DNA of 64,000 nucleotides from JBDHXE01 sp035445085 (GCA_035445085.1 DAOMQA010000005.1:1-64000), one strand, 5' to 3'. Positions 51,287-59,855 are shown, counted from the stretch's first letter. Notes: generated by a model not told the origin, from the sequence alone. Numbers and translations: made by a program.

Positions 51287-52429
51287 ATGAAAATAAAGAA
51301 GTTTTTAGCAGAAAGTTTGAAGGAAGGTAAGGACCGAATAATTGAGGAGTTAGGCGATGAAGCTATAATTTTATCAAGTAGAGTCTTCAAAAATCCTCAA
51401 AATGGCGCAGATGCTTATGAAATTGTTGCAGGTATTGACGAAACAATAGCCCCCAAAAAAAACCAAGCAACCCCAAAGCCTCCTATTAGCAAAAGTAGGG
51501 TTGATGAAAATCCTTCAAAGCTATTACAACAAGCAATCTTTGGCGATAAATCAAACGATAAGTTTATTCAATATTTTGAAACACTCAACGAAAAAATTAA
51601 CGAATTAAACGAATATGTTAAATATAAATATAGTGGTAGTTTGGGCGGTATTTTTTCTGACTTTTATAAAATACTAAGAAGAGCCGAATTTGATGATGAA
51701 TTTGCTTTAAAAATAACAAGTACACTATATAGCATAGGTAAATTCAATAATATAAATGAGTTAGTAAGTGAAGCAAGGCGAATCATAAGTTCCGATATAC
51801 CTTTAAAAAATGGCTTAAAAAAAGGAATTGGTAGAAGCGTTTCTATTTTGATTGGTCCTACGGGTAGTGGCAAAACTACTACATTAGTAAAAATGGCAGT
51901 AATGGCTAAAATTTCTTTTAATGCTAATGTTCTTATTGTGTCGGCAGATACTTATAAAGTTGGTGGGAGCGAACAACTGCAGACCTTTGCATCAATAGCG
52001 GGTATTCCATATATAGCAGCATATTCGGCAAGTGAATTAAGAGGCTTACTTAGTAAAGAATCAAATTATGACTTTATTCTAATAGATACTGTAGGCATAA
52101 GTCCGCGAGTTAAAGAACATCTTCAAAATTTAGAAGAGATAGTTAAAAGCTCAAAAGCAGATAATATATTTTTAGTTCAATCAGCTACAAGTTCAACAAA
52201 TAATTTTAAGTTTGTCTTAAAGAATTTTCTAAAATTTGGGATTAATGGGCTAATATTAACCAAAGTTGATGAAATTGAATCAATAGCGCCATTGGTAGGA
52301 TTTTTAAGTACTATTGATTTGCCTTTAGCATATATTACTAACGGGCAAAGAATACCACAAGATATTGAATTAGCTTCACGTTCATATTTAAGTAAAATAT
52401 TAATTCCTGATTCTTTCCTTATTTATTAG
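51287..52429 (+). CDS. flhF: Flagellar biosynthesis SRP-type GTPase FlhF
   Basis: GTPase that marks the site and number of flagella. The 380-residue protein has an FlhF-type N-terminus (MKIKKFLAESLKEGKDRIIEELGDEAIILSSR) and, after a variable linker, an NG domain with P-loop GPTGSGKTTTLVKM (about 191-204), SADTYKVGGSEQL (about 221-233), LIDTVGISPR (about 263-272; DTVG instead of the common DTAG) and LTKVDE (about 323-328). The frame is open upstream to an ATG at 51236, but the internal ATG is chosen to match the family start. It is the first gene of a plus-strand cluster that continues to 59855. Confidence 0.93.
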   Translation: MKIKKFLAESLKEGKDRIIEELGDEAIILSSRVFKNPQNGADAYEIVAGIDETIAPKKNQATPKPPISKSRVDENPSKLLQQAIFGDKSNDKFIQYFETLNEKINELNEYVKYKYSGSLGGIFSDFYKILRRAEFDDEFALKITSTLYSIGKFNNINELVSEARRIISSDIPLKNGLKKGIGRSVSILIGPTGSGKTTTLVKMAVMAKISFNANVLIVSADTYKVGGSEQLQTFASIAGIPYIAAYSASELRGLLSKESNYDFILIDTVGISPRVKEHLQNLEEIVKSSKADNIFLVQSATSSTNNFKFVLKNFLKFGINGLILTKVDEIESIAPLVGFLSTIDLPLAYITNGQRIPQDIELASRSYLSKILIPDSFLIY

Positions 52430-52436
52430 ATGAGAT

Positions 52437-53216
52437 ATGTTGCGGCAATTAAATAGTAATTTTGAAAAAATGCCACTAACAATATCAATTTGTAGTGGTA
52501 AAGGCGGTGTAGGCAAAAGTGTAATTTGTTCTAACTTAGGCTATTCTTTGTCTAAAATGGGCTTCAAAACTATAATTTGGGATGCCGATAGCTTTTTCCC
52601 TAATCAGCACTTACTATTCGGCGTTGAGCCTCCAATAAGGTTATTAGATGTATATAAAAACCAAGTGCCGATAATTAACGCAATATCTAATATTAGCAAG
52701 AATTTAGATTTATTATCGGATAGCCCCGCAACTGGGAACTTCGTTAGAAGTGGTGTTACCCCTATATTAGATGTATATAAAGATTTGCTAATGGACACCG
52801 AATACGATATTATATTATTCGATACACCAGCAGGTGCAAGCGAACAATTAATACAATGTAGCAAAATTTCGGACAATATAATTATAATGATTACAGATGA
52901 ACCAACTTCATTAATTGATGCCTATGGCTTAATCAAAATTATATTGAAATTTGTAAAAAAAGAGAAACTTAGCTTATTAGTCAATAATGTCATCGATATT
53001 GAAGATGCGGACGAAGTTTCACATAAATTAAGTTCAGCAACTATAAAATTTTTAGGATTTGAGTTACACCAATTAGGTTTTGTACCTTATGACAGATTAG
53101 TACGGCTCTCTATTCAAAAACAGGAATTATTTACAATAAGTAATCCAGACATTGAAATAAGCAATTATATAGATAAAATAGCAAAAAATATAGCACAACT
53201 TAAAGTTAAGAAATAA
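52437..53216 (+). CDS. flhG: MinD-family ATPase FlhG
   Basis: MinD-like ATPase that regulates flagellar number and acts on FlhF. The 259-residue protein has a deviant Walker A SGKGGVGKSVICSNLG (about residues 20-35), the DAD switch (about 48-50), a Walker B-like DIILFDTPAG (about 122-131) and NNVIDIEDADEV around 180. The extreme N-terminus reads MLRQLN, while FlhG proteins usually carry a DQAxxLR activator motif before the ATPase domain; an in-frame stop six bases upstream prevents extension, so this motif is truncated. It is seven bases downstream of flhF. Confidence 0.88.
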   Translation: MLRQLNSNFEKMPLTISICSGKGGVGKSVICSNLGYSLSKMGFKTIIWDADSFFPNQHLLFGVEPPIRLLDVYKNQVPIINAISNISKNLDLLSDSPATGNFVRSGVTPILDVYKDLLMDTEYDIILFDTPAGASEQLIQCSKISDNIIIMITDEPTSLIDAYGLIKIILKFVKKEKLSLLVNNVIDIEDADEVSHKLSSATIKFLGFELHQLGFVPYDRLVRLSIQKQELFTISNPDIEISNYIDKIAKNIAQLKVKK

Positions 53217-53221
53217 ATTTT

Positions 53222-53848
53222 ATGGCAAGCAAAGACAGTAAAGAAAAGCTAAGTAAAGAAGAAAAGCTTGAACAGCAAAAGAAGATTAAAGATCAGAAGA
53301 CAAAAGAAGCAAGACGTAAAAAAAAGCTCAACGAAGCTAAAAAGCGTATTAATGCTATCATTAAGATGCCCTTCCGGATTCTATTTAATTCGACAATCTT
53401 TGTATCGTTGATAGCTTTTATTTTTATATATTTTTGGTTAGAAATTGAATTATACCAATCAATTTTATATGTATTTTTTATCTTCACAAGCATATATATT
53501 AGTGTTGGTATAACTATGGCAATATATTATTATATGCTATCTGAAGAGAAAATCAAAGAATTAAATGAAAGATTGGCAGAAGAGCAATTAAAGAAAGAAG
53601 AAGAAGAAAAATTAAGACAAAAACAAGAAATGGAAGAGTTGGAAGCCATTGAACGAGAGATGCTTGAAAGAAGGAATAAAAACAAGGAGCAAGTCATCCA
53701 ATTGGAAAGTAGCGAAACGGATGAGGAACAACAAGATTTAAATTTATCGCAAGAAGATAATTTAGGTAACCTATACGATGATATGGATAACAATGACGAC
53801 TATTTAAACGAAATTTTAGGCAGTGAATTTGATAATAATCAAAAATAA
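53222..53848 (+). CDS. Hypothetical two-TM protein with coiled coil and acidic tail
   Basis: 208-residue protein, no recognised family. Residues 1-48 are a Lys/Glu-rich basic coiled coil; about 51-73 and 78-106 are two transmembrane helices separated by a short loop, putting both ends on the same (probably cytoplasmic) side; about 108-155 is a second Glu/Lys coiled coil; the last about 50 residues are strongly acidic (DDMDNNDDYLNEILGSEFD). It sits 5 bases after flhG and 45 bases before the sigma factor gene, suggesting a membrane tether or adaptor in the same motility/polarity system. Function unknown. Confidence 0.8.
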   Translation: MASKDSKEKLSKEEKLEQQKKIKDQKTKEARRKKKLNEAKKRINAIIKMPFRILFNSTIFVSLIAFIFIYFWLEIELYQSILYVFFIFTSIYISVGITMAIYYYMLSEEKIKELNERLAEEQLKKEEEEKLRQKQEMEELEAIEREMLERRNKNKEQVIQLESSETDEEQQDLNLSQEDNLGNLYDDMDNNDDYLNEILGSEFDNNQK

Positions 53849-53893
53849 TTCAAAATAATGTTTTATATTTGATTCTTTAATTTGTTATTATTT

Positions 53894-54673
53894 ATGAACA
53901 ATAATACTAAAGAAATAGAAGCACTTTGGAATGAGTATAGGCTAACTTTTGATTTAACAATCAAGCAACAGCTCATTATTAGTTATTCATGGTTAGTTAA
54001 GTATGCTATAAATAATATGCCTATACCTGTAAATTCAATTTTAGAAGAAAATGACTATTTATCTGTTGGTATGATTGCTTTAAATGATACCATAGAAAAG
54101 TTTGACCCCTCGCGTGGGTTTAAATTTGAAACTTACGCAATTCAAAGAATTAAAGGTATTATAAAAGATGAATTAAGAAGAGTAGATTTTCTTTCTCGTG
54201 GTGCGCGAAAGAAAGCACAAGATTACCAACAAACTCTTGAAAAATTCAAAAAAACAAATGGCGATGATATTTCAAACGAAGAAATTAGAAAAAAACTAAA
54301 TGTAAGCCCAGAGAAGTTTAAAGAATATTTAGAAGCTGTTGCTTTAGCAAAGTCAGCAATATCTCTTAATGATGCTTCCACAAGCAGTATCACTATAGAA
54401 GATGAAACAATAAATATTATTGAAGAGATTCCAGATGAGTCTAGTGATTTCTTACAAGGTATTTATGAAAATGAAAGAAGAACAATGATTTTAGAATACA
54501 TAAAAAAATTAAAAGACAATCAGCGAATAATTTTGACCTTATATTACTTTGAAAATCTTACCTTTAAAGAAATTGGGAAAGTACTAAACGTATCTGAAAG
54601 TAGGATTAGTCAGCTGCATACCCAATTATTAGCCGAATTAAAATCCAAGCTTTCAGAGTTACAATATGCTTAG
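53894..54673 (+). CDS. FliA/WhiG-family RNA polymerase sigma factor (sigma-28 type)
   Basis: Alternative sigma factor that in related systems transcribes late flagellar and motility genes. The 259-residue protein has region 2 with YLSVGMIALNDTIEKFDPSRGFKFETYAIQRIKGIIKDELRRVDF (about 56-100) and the following FLSRGARKKAQ that replaces the usual WxPRSVR, region 3, and a region 4 helix-turn-helix with LTLYYFENLTFKEIGKVLNVSESRISQLHTQ (about 215-245). No FlgM anti-sigma gene is visible nearby. ATG 53894 is chosen because the upstream frame offers only TTG at 53882. The stop overlaps the next start by eight bases. Confidence 0.9.
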   Translation: MNNNTKEIEALWNEYRLTFDLTIKQQLIISYSWLVKYAINNMPIPVNSILEENDYLSVGMIALNDTIEKFDPSRGFKFETYAIQRIKGIIKDELRRVDFLSRGARKKAQDYQQTLEKFKKTNGDDISNEEIRKKLNVSPEKFKEYLEAVALAKSAISLNDASTSSITIEDETINIIEEIPDESSDFLQGIYENERRTMILEYIKKLKDNQRIILTLYYFENLTFKEIGKVLNVSESRISQLHTQLLAELKSKLSELQYA

Positions 54674-55574
54674 TCCGCGAATAGCAAAAAAATTAGAATC
54701 AATACGAGATTTACCCACTGTTCCAATTGTTATTTCTGAAGTTTTATCGGCTATTGATGATCCTAAGATGTCTACTTTAAAATTATCCCAAATTATTGAG
54801 AAGGATCAAGGTCTTACCGCAAGAGTTTTAAGAGTGGCTAACTCACCATTTTATGGTTTTTCTAAGCGTATTTCTACTATAGATTTAGCTATAGTAGTTA
54901 TGGGGTATAATGCCTTAAAGGAAATAGTATTAAGCCTTGTCATAAAGCGTTTTTTTTCGCGAATATCATCTAATATTTTTGATATTAGGACTTTTTGGCA
55001 CTACGGATTATTTTGTGGTTCAACATCACGCCTATTAGCGAGGAAATTAGGCTACAAAATAGCTGGGGAAGCGTTTGTAGCTGGATTGATGCATGACTTG
55101 GGCATATTGGTAATAGCGGAGTACTTTTCTGAAGACTATAAAAAAATTAAACTCTTAACAGAAAGTGGTAAGCAAAGCAGAATAGAAGCTGAAATAGCTG
55201 TATTAGGTAGCTCGCACGGCGATATTGGTGCGTGGATTGCTGACAAGTGGAATTTGCCTACGCAAATCAGTAGATCAATTAAGCTACATCATACAAATTA
55301 TCGTAAATTAGCTCCTACAAAGAATAATCAATTAAATTTTGATGAGATTGAAGAGCCTTTAACTGCCATAGTCTCTTTATCGGAGTGGTTTTCATCATTG
55401 TTAGGTTTTAAAAATTGGATTAATGAAAAATTGCCAATCGAGTATTATTTATCTGAAGAATTATTCCCTGAGTTAAGTGAACATGATTTTTTAGATCCCG
55501 AAAGTGCTTTCTTTTCTTTAAAGCAAGAGATGATAGACGAATATAATAAAGCTTGTATATATAGTGAGTTATAA
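54666..55574 (+). CDS. HDOD-domain signalling protein
   Basis: 302-residue cytoplasmic regulator of the HDOD family, a non-catalytic relative of HD phosphohydrolases used in motility and second-messenger signalling. The domain covers about residues 5-210: DLPTVPIVISEVLSAIDDPKMS (about 13-34), LTARVLRVANSPFYG (about 51-65), AIVVMGYNALKEIVLSL (about 75-91) and the partly conserved HD-like LMHDLGILVIAEYF (about 141-154). The C-terminal about 90 residues are helical. It begins eight bases before the sigma factor stop and ends two bases before the kinase-like gene. Confidence 0.9.
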   Translation: MLSPRIAKKLESIRDLPTVPIVISEVLSAIDDPKMSTLKLSQIIEKDQGLTARVLRVANSPFYGFSKRISTIDLAIVVMGYNALKEIVLSLVIKRFFSRISSNIFDIRTFWHYGLFCGSTSRLLARKLGYKIAGEAFVAGLMHDLGILVIAEYFSEDYKKIKLLTESGKQSRIEAEIAVLGSSHGDIGAWIADKWNLPTQISRSIKLHHTNYRKLAPTKNNQLNFDEIEEPLTAIVSLSEWFSSLLGFKNWINEKLPIEYYLSEELFPELSEHDFLDPESAFFSLKQEMIDEYNKACIYSEL

Positions 55575-55576
55575 TA

Positions 55577-56884
55577 ATGGATAATAATGTTAATTTTGGG
55601 AATTTTGAACCAGAAAAGGAGTACATACAATCCTTAGAATTATCTGTTCAAATGTTACAACGAGAAATCTCTTTACTCAGAGCTCAACAAGTTAATTATA
55701 CAAGTTCATCTTTAATAGATATAAAATACCTTACTTATTTAAAGGATCTAAGCAATTCAAATAATTTAGAAAGTCTAAAGACTAAATTGGGAGAAATATT
55801 TCAACTATTGCTTAGTATTTTTGAATTTGACTTATATTTATATGATAATCGAAATATATTAAAAAGAAGCCGTAGTAGTATTCAATCAATTTTAGATGAT
55901 AAGCTTATTTATTTAGAAGAAGAAGGTATAATTGACTGGGCTGTTCAAAATGATAATTTTACTATTATTAAAGATCTAAATACAAATTCAGAAGAAAAAG
56001 ATATATATATATATATTATTCCCATAAAACTGAACAACCAAATTAAAGGTGTTTTGGTATTAAGCTCACCAAATTCAAAAGAATCTTTAACAGAAGAATC
56101 AATAAATGTAATAAATCAACTTACTGTATTCTTATCTTTAGCTGTTGATAACATAGAAAGTAATTTACAAATTAATAATATGAATCAAAGATTACAAAGC
56201 CTTAATCATCAATTTGAAGAATCTTCTTATATGGCTTCTATCTCTGGTATTCTCAAATCTATGATAATTGAAATACAACAACCACTGTTGATAATGGAAA
56301 GTAACTTCAAAATTATTGAAAGTGGTATAGACAGAGAGCAAAAGCGATTTGATATAATTAATGAACAATTAATGAAACTAAATGGTATCTATGATTATTT
56401 TAGGAAACTCACTAATAAGAATGCAAAAGACATAGAAAAAATTAATACTAATATCAGCGAATTACTTTTAGATAGTCTTGGAATGATAGGGTCACAATTG
56501 AAGCGAGAAGGTATAAGTTTTGAAGTAGATATTAGCGATAATGATATTTATATTTTATGCTTCCCTACTCAATTAGGACATGCTATTATCAATATAGTTA
56601 TGTTTTTAGCAAGCAGATCTTTAGATATTGGTTCTATTACAATTACCTTGAGCCGTGGACTTAGAAATCAGGTTGTTATAACGTTCATCGATAACGGAGT
56701 AGGTTTATCAGACGAAGAATTATCTTACTTGCAATACCCAGAAAGTTCAGATTTATCAATGCCCAATTTAGTAGAAATGCAATATATTTACAAAGTAATC
56801 GAATTAAATAACGGAAAAGTTTTTATTAATTCAGAAGTAAATAAAGGTACTTCTATTAAGTTAATTTTTACAATTGTTAAATGA
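55577..56884 (+). CDS. GAF-domain degenerate histidine kinase-like protein
   Basis: 435-residue cytoplasmic protein. An N-terminal coiled coil (about 12-40) is followed by a GAF-like domain (about 60-195), a second coiled coil, a DHp-like helix (about 220-290) and a GHKL ATPase domain (about 310-435). In the DHp helix the segment MIIEIQQPLLIM aligns with the usual HEIRxPL, but the phospho-accepting His is Ile231, followed by Glu232. The N box keeps one Asn (about 339), and G1 is present as DNGVG (372-376), while the F and G2 boxes are weak. It is therefore likely a regulatory pseudokinase or an unusual kinase. It starts two bases after the HDOD gene. Confidence 0.82.
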   Translation: MDNNVNFGNFEPEKEYIQSLELSVQMLQREISLLRAQQVNYTSSSLIDIKYLTYLKDLSNSNNLESLKTKLGEIFQLLLSIFEFDLYLYDNRNILKRSRSSIQSILDDKLIYLEEEGIIDWAVQNDNFTIIKDLNTNSEEKDIYIYIIPIKLNNQIKGVLVLSSPNSKESLTEESINVINQLTVFLSLAVDNIESNLQINNMNQRLQSLNHQFEESSYMASISGILKSMIIEIQQPLLIMESNFKIIESGIDREQKRFDIINEQLMKLNGIYDYFRKLTNKNAKDIEKINTNISELLLDSLGMIGSQLKREGISFEVDISDNDIYILCFPTQLGHAIINIVMFLASRSLDIGSITITLSRGLRNQVVITFIDNGVGLSDEELSYLQYPESSDLSMPNLVEMQYIYKVIELNNGKVFINSEVNKGTSIKLIFTIVK

Positions 56885-58408
56885 TTGGTTTGTAAGGGAA
56901 ATATATTAAGAGGTCTATTACTTGCGATAATAGTTTATTTATTATCGTCTTATAATCTGTTCGCACAAAACAAAATAAGTAATATTTCCGTAAATCCTCT
57001 CAACCGCTCTTATATTAGTTTTCAAACTCTACCTATTAATTTTATTTCAGCAATAAATAAAGATAAGAATCAAGTAACAATCACTATTAATGAACCATTT
57101 GAATATTTAGATACAAGTTTAATATACAATGGGATAATCAATAAAGTAGTTATAAATTCCAATTCTAAACATTGCTTAATAACATTATTTTTGAACGACA
57201 AGCGAGGTTATTCAATTGCTTCTCTCCCCTACTCTAAATCTTTAATGACTGAAGTATTTCAATGGAACAGCTTAAATAACGGTGAAGATAAATATAGAAC
57301 TGCATTATTAGCAATAGAGAGCAAAATACCCGATACATCGTATACGAACTTAATAACTGCCTTAAGAGAGAATACTCCCGAAGTAGCAACGATTTTAGGT
57401 ATAGAGTTAATAAAAGATTCATTAGTAAAATCTGCACAAAAAGTTTTAGAATATGCTGAAAGTATAGGGGATACAACGATTCCAGATATATTTGCAGCGA
57501 TGAGCGATATATATAATTATTTGGGCAATTCTACGAAGCGAGATTTATATAAAAATAAATTTTTAAAGTTTTATCCAGACCCTAACTTTCCTTATTTTTT
57601 GAGCAGTATTAATAACAATAGAGATTTATCTATTATTCAAAAGCTATTATTTATTGACACTCTTTCAAAGCGAGCTACAATTATTCCAATAGATACATCT
57701 CAAACTGATTCTAATCATTTAAAAACTCCAAAATCATTAATCGCTTCAAAGTCTGAGTCAAAAAGCCCTATAATCGAATATGCTCTCTATATCTTATTCG
57801 CAATTTTGCTATTAGTTGCATTCTTCTATATGAAGTGGAGAAATAACAAGATACAAGAAATTATCGAAACTAAGAAGATAAAAATTCCAGAAAAAAAGAA
57901 TGTGCAAAAAAGCCAAGAAGTTGAAGATAAAAAGCCACAACCTTCAAATTTGGCTAAAATTTATACTAAACAAGAAAGTAATAATAAACAGAAGAGTAGC
58001 AGCTCTGAAAAATCTATAGAATTAGAAGCAGAACAGATAAAACAACAAGAAGCAAAGACAAAAACTTTGTTGGATATTGTAAAGAAAGTTCAAGATGAAA
58101 AAAATGATAAGCCCAAAACTATCGAAGAAGAAGTTGAAGTAAAAAATGAGCCTTCTCATATTAGTATGCCTGCAAAAATAGAAATGGCTATGAATATTGC
58201 AAAAGAGCAGAAGAAGTTTAAAGAGCAGAGTTTAGAAGAATTTAACTCTATTTCATTGCCAACGGATGTAGAAAAATTGAACGAAATATCTAAGAAATTA
58301 GGAATAGAAAAGAGTGGCATAGAACTAAGAAAGCATATGGAAAGTATTATGGACAATAATAAAGAAATAGAGAAGTTAAAAGATAAATTCACAAATAGAC
58401 AAGAATGA
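56885..58408 (+). CDS. Hypothetical single-pass membrane protein with FimV/HubP-like topology
   Basis: 507-residue protein of no recognised family. A signal peptide (about residues 8-27, ending LFAQ) leads to a beta-rich, AMIN-like region (about 30-125), then a helical TPR-like region (about 140-235), a linker, one transmembrane helix (about 297-319) and a very charged, Lys/Glu/Gln-rich cytoplasmic tail of about 190 residues with coiled-coil propensity. The topology (exported N-terminus, single TM, long charged cytoplasmic tail) is that of polar hub proteins FimV/HubP, without detectable sequence identity. The only available start is TTG 56885, directly after the previous stop, without a clear ribosome site. 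Its stop overlaps the next start (ATGA). Confidence 0.72.
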   Translation: MVCKGNILRGLLLAIIVYLLSSYNLFAQNKISNISVNPLNRSYISFQTLPINFISAINKDKNQVTITINEPFEYLDTSLIYNGIINKVVINSNSKHCLITLFLNDKRGYSIASLPYSKSLMTEVFQWNSLNNGEDKYRTALLAIESKIPDTSYTNLITALRENTPEVATILGIELIKDSLVKSAQKVLEYAESIGDTTIPDIFAAMSDIYNYLGNSTKRDLYKNKFLKFYPDPNFPYFLSSINNNRDLSIIQKLLFIDTLSKRATIIPIDTSQTDSNHLKTPKSLIASKSESKSPIIEYALYILFAILLLVAFFYMKWRNNKIQEIIETKKIKIPEKKNVQKSQEVEDKKPQPSNLAKIYTKQESNNKQKSSSSEKSIELEAEQIKQQEAKTKTLLDIVKKVQDEKNDKPKTIEEEVEVKNEPSHISMPAKIEMAMNIAKEQKKFKEQSLEEFNSISLPTDVEKLNEISKKLGIEKSGIELRKHMESIMDNNKEIEKLKDKFTNRQE

Positions 58409-58803
58409 GATTTATATTATATACCATTTTATCATTGATAATGTACTCTACATTACTTTTTGCTCAGCCAAGCAGTAATGAATTTGCTTATGGCACAGAA
58501 TTTGATAAAATTAGCATTAGTAGTTCGGTTGAAGCTGATACGAATACAAGTAATAAAATCGTACAAGTTTGGACGGGCAAAGATGATTTAAATGTTAAAA
58601 TTAAAGTCAGTGATAAAAGTAAGCAGATTAATATAACGGTATATAATATGTTAGGTAAGGAAATCATAAAGGTTTACGAAGGCGTTCATAATCGCGATGA
58701 TGAGGCTTATACGGTCAATGTAAGCCTACCAAATGGTATTTATATATGCGTGTTAAGAGGCGATACTTTTAGAAGTGCCGAAAAGTTTATAGTATCAAGA
58801 TGA
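58405..58803 (+). CDS. Small secreted protein consisting mainly of a T9SS-type sorting domain
   Basis: 132-residue protein. A signal peptide (about residues 1-21, ending LLFAQ) and about 30 polar residues are followed only by a beta domain that matches T9SS type A C-terminal sorting domains: INITVYNMLGKEI (about 72-84), LPNGIYICVLRGD (about 111-123) and the basic end KFIVSR. There is no separate cargo domain. ATGA overlaps join it to the genes on both sides, including the PorV-like barrel downstream. It may be a structural or regulatory component rather than ordinary cargo; this is inference. Confidence 0.78.
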   Translation: MRFILYTILSLIMYSTLLFAQPSSNEFAYGTEFDKISISSSVEADTNTSNKIVQVWTGKDDLNVKIKVSDKSKQINITVYNMLGKEIIKVYEGVHNRDDEAYTVNVSLPNGIYICVLRGDTFRSAEKFIVSR

Positions 58804-59855
58804 TAATAAATAAACTCAATATATTGTATAAGCTATCTTTCGTTGTCATAGCCTTTATTTTGTTACTGCCAAATGATAATTTTGCTCAAAGTTTTGGCGC
58901 TGGCTATTCATCATCATATCTCAATCGCAATAACGGCGCTAGGGCAATTGGAATGGCTGGTGCATATACAGCTATTGCCAATGAACCTTCTGCTATATTT
59001 TATAATCCTGCAGGTATTGGCTATTTAGATGAAATACCGCTTGTCAATAGCTCAATATCAATTTTGGGGCTTGGTCGAGTAAATTCATCTTTATCGTGGG
59101 CGCAGGAGGTATCACCGTCTTTTGGGGTAGGTGCTTCATTTAATAGTTTTTATGGTGGTTCTTTTACTGCAAGAGACGTCAAAGGTAATCCTTTAGGAAC
59201 AATGAATGATTTTCAGTATTCATTGGCTTTGGCAGGTGCATATAAAATTGAATTTATGAGTATGGGTGCCTCATTAAAATATTTAGGTAGCTCTTTAGGC
59301 TCTTCCTCCCTATCTGCTAGCGGAGTATCATTAGACTTAGGAACTAAATTTGATGTGTTCGACTTATTCTCTTTTGGATTAAGCATTCAAAATGTATCTG
59401 GTATGTTATTTTGGAATAATGAAGCAAGCTCAAGAGACGATATTCCTTATACAATCCGAACAGGAGTAGCTTTTGAATACGGTTTAAATGATGATTTGTT
59501 CACTACTCGTTCTACAATCACTGGTAAAGAAGAAACGGTATATATTCCAGCAACGCGATATATTTTATTTAGCGCCGATATGATTTTTAACCAATATGTA
59601 GCTTCACCAGATTTTGTTATAGGTACAGAAATATCCCCTCACGAATTAATAGCACTTAGAGGAGGTATTTCTATATATGGAGAGAAGTTAGGTACGCCAC
59701 AATTATTTCCAATGAATTATTGGGGTGGCGGAATTTCAATCAGGCCAGATTTGAAAGATTTGCCCTTCAAAATGAATATTGATTATTCGATAGCAAATGA
59801 ATATTTACTCAACAATGGTATAGCGCACCACGTATCATTATTATTTGAGTTTTAA
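58800..59855 (+). CDS. PorV/PorQ-family outer-membrane protein
   Basis: 351-residue outer-membrane beta-barrel of the FadL-like PorV/PorQ family, associated with type IX secretion, where PorV shuttles cargo with sorting domains to the surface. Signal peptide ends NFAQ (about residue 30). The family signature GARAIGMAGAYTAIANEPSAIFYNPAGIGYL (about 44-74) is clear, followed by repeated amphipathic strands and a C-terminal strand ending HHVSLLFEF with terminal Phe. Start overlaps the upstream stop by ATGA. The 3' end overlaps the convergent rpe gene by 15 bases. Whether this is the main PorV or a paralogue cannot be told here. Confidence 0.86.
   Translation: MIINKLNILYKLSFVVIAFILLLPNDNFAQSFGAGYSSSYLNRNNGARAIGMAGAYTAIANEPSAIFYNPAGIGYLDEIPLVNSSISILGLGRVNSSLSWAQEVSPSFGVGASFNSFYGGSFTARDVKGNPLGTMNDFQYSLALAGAYKIEFMSMGASLKYLGSSLGSSSLSASGVSLDLGTKFDVFDLFSFGLSIQNVSGMLFWNNEASSRDDIPYTIRTGVAFEYGLNDDLFTTRSTITGKEETVYIPATRYILFSADMIFNQYVASPDFVIGTEISPHELIALRGGISIYGEKLGTPQLFPMNYWGGGISIRPDLKDLPFKMNIDYSIANEYLLNNGIAHHVSLLFEF

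Noticed and set aside
53530..53793. Ser-rich frame antisense to the coiled-coil gene at 53222-53848
   Set aside because: Its Ser/Leu richness is simply the complement of Glu/Lys codons of the coiled coil.
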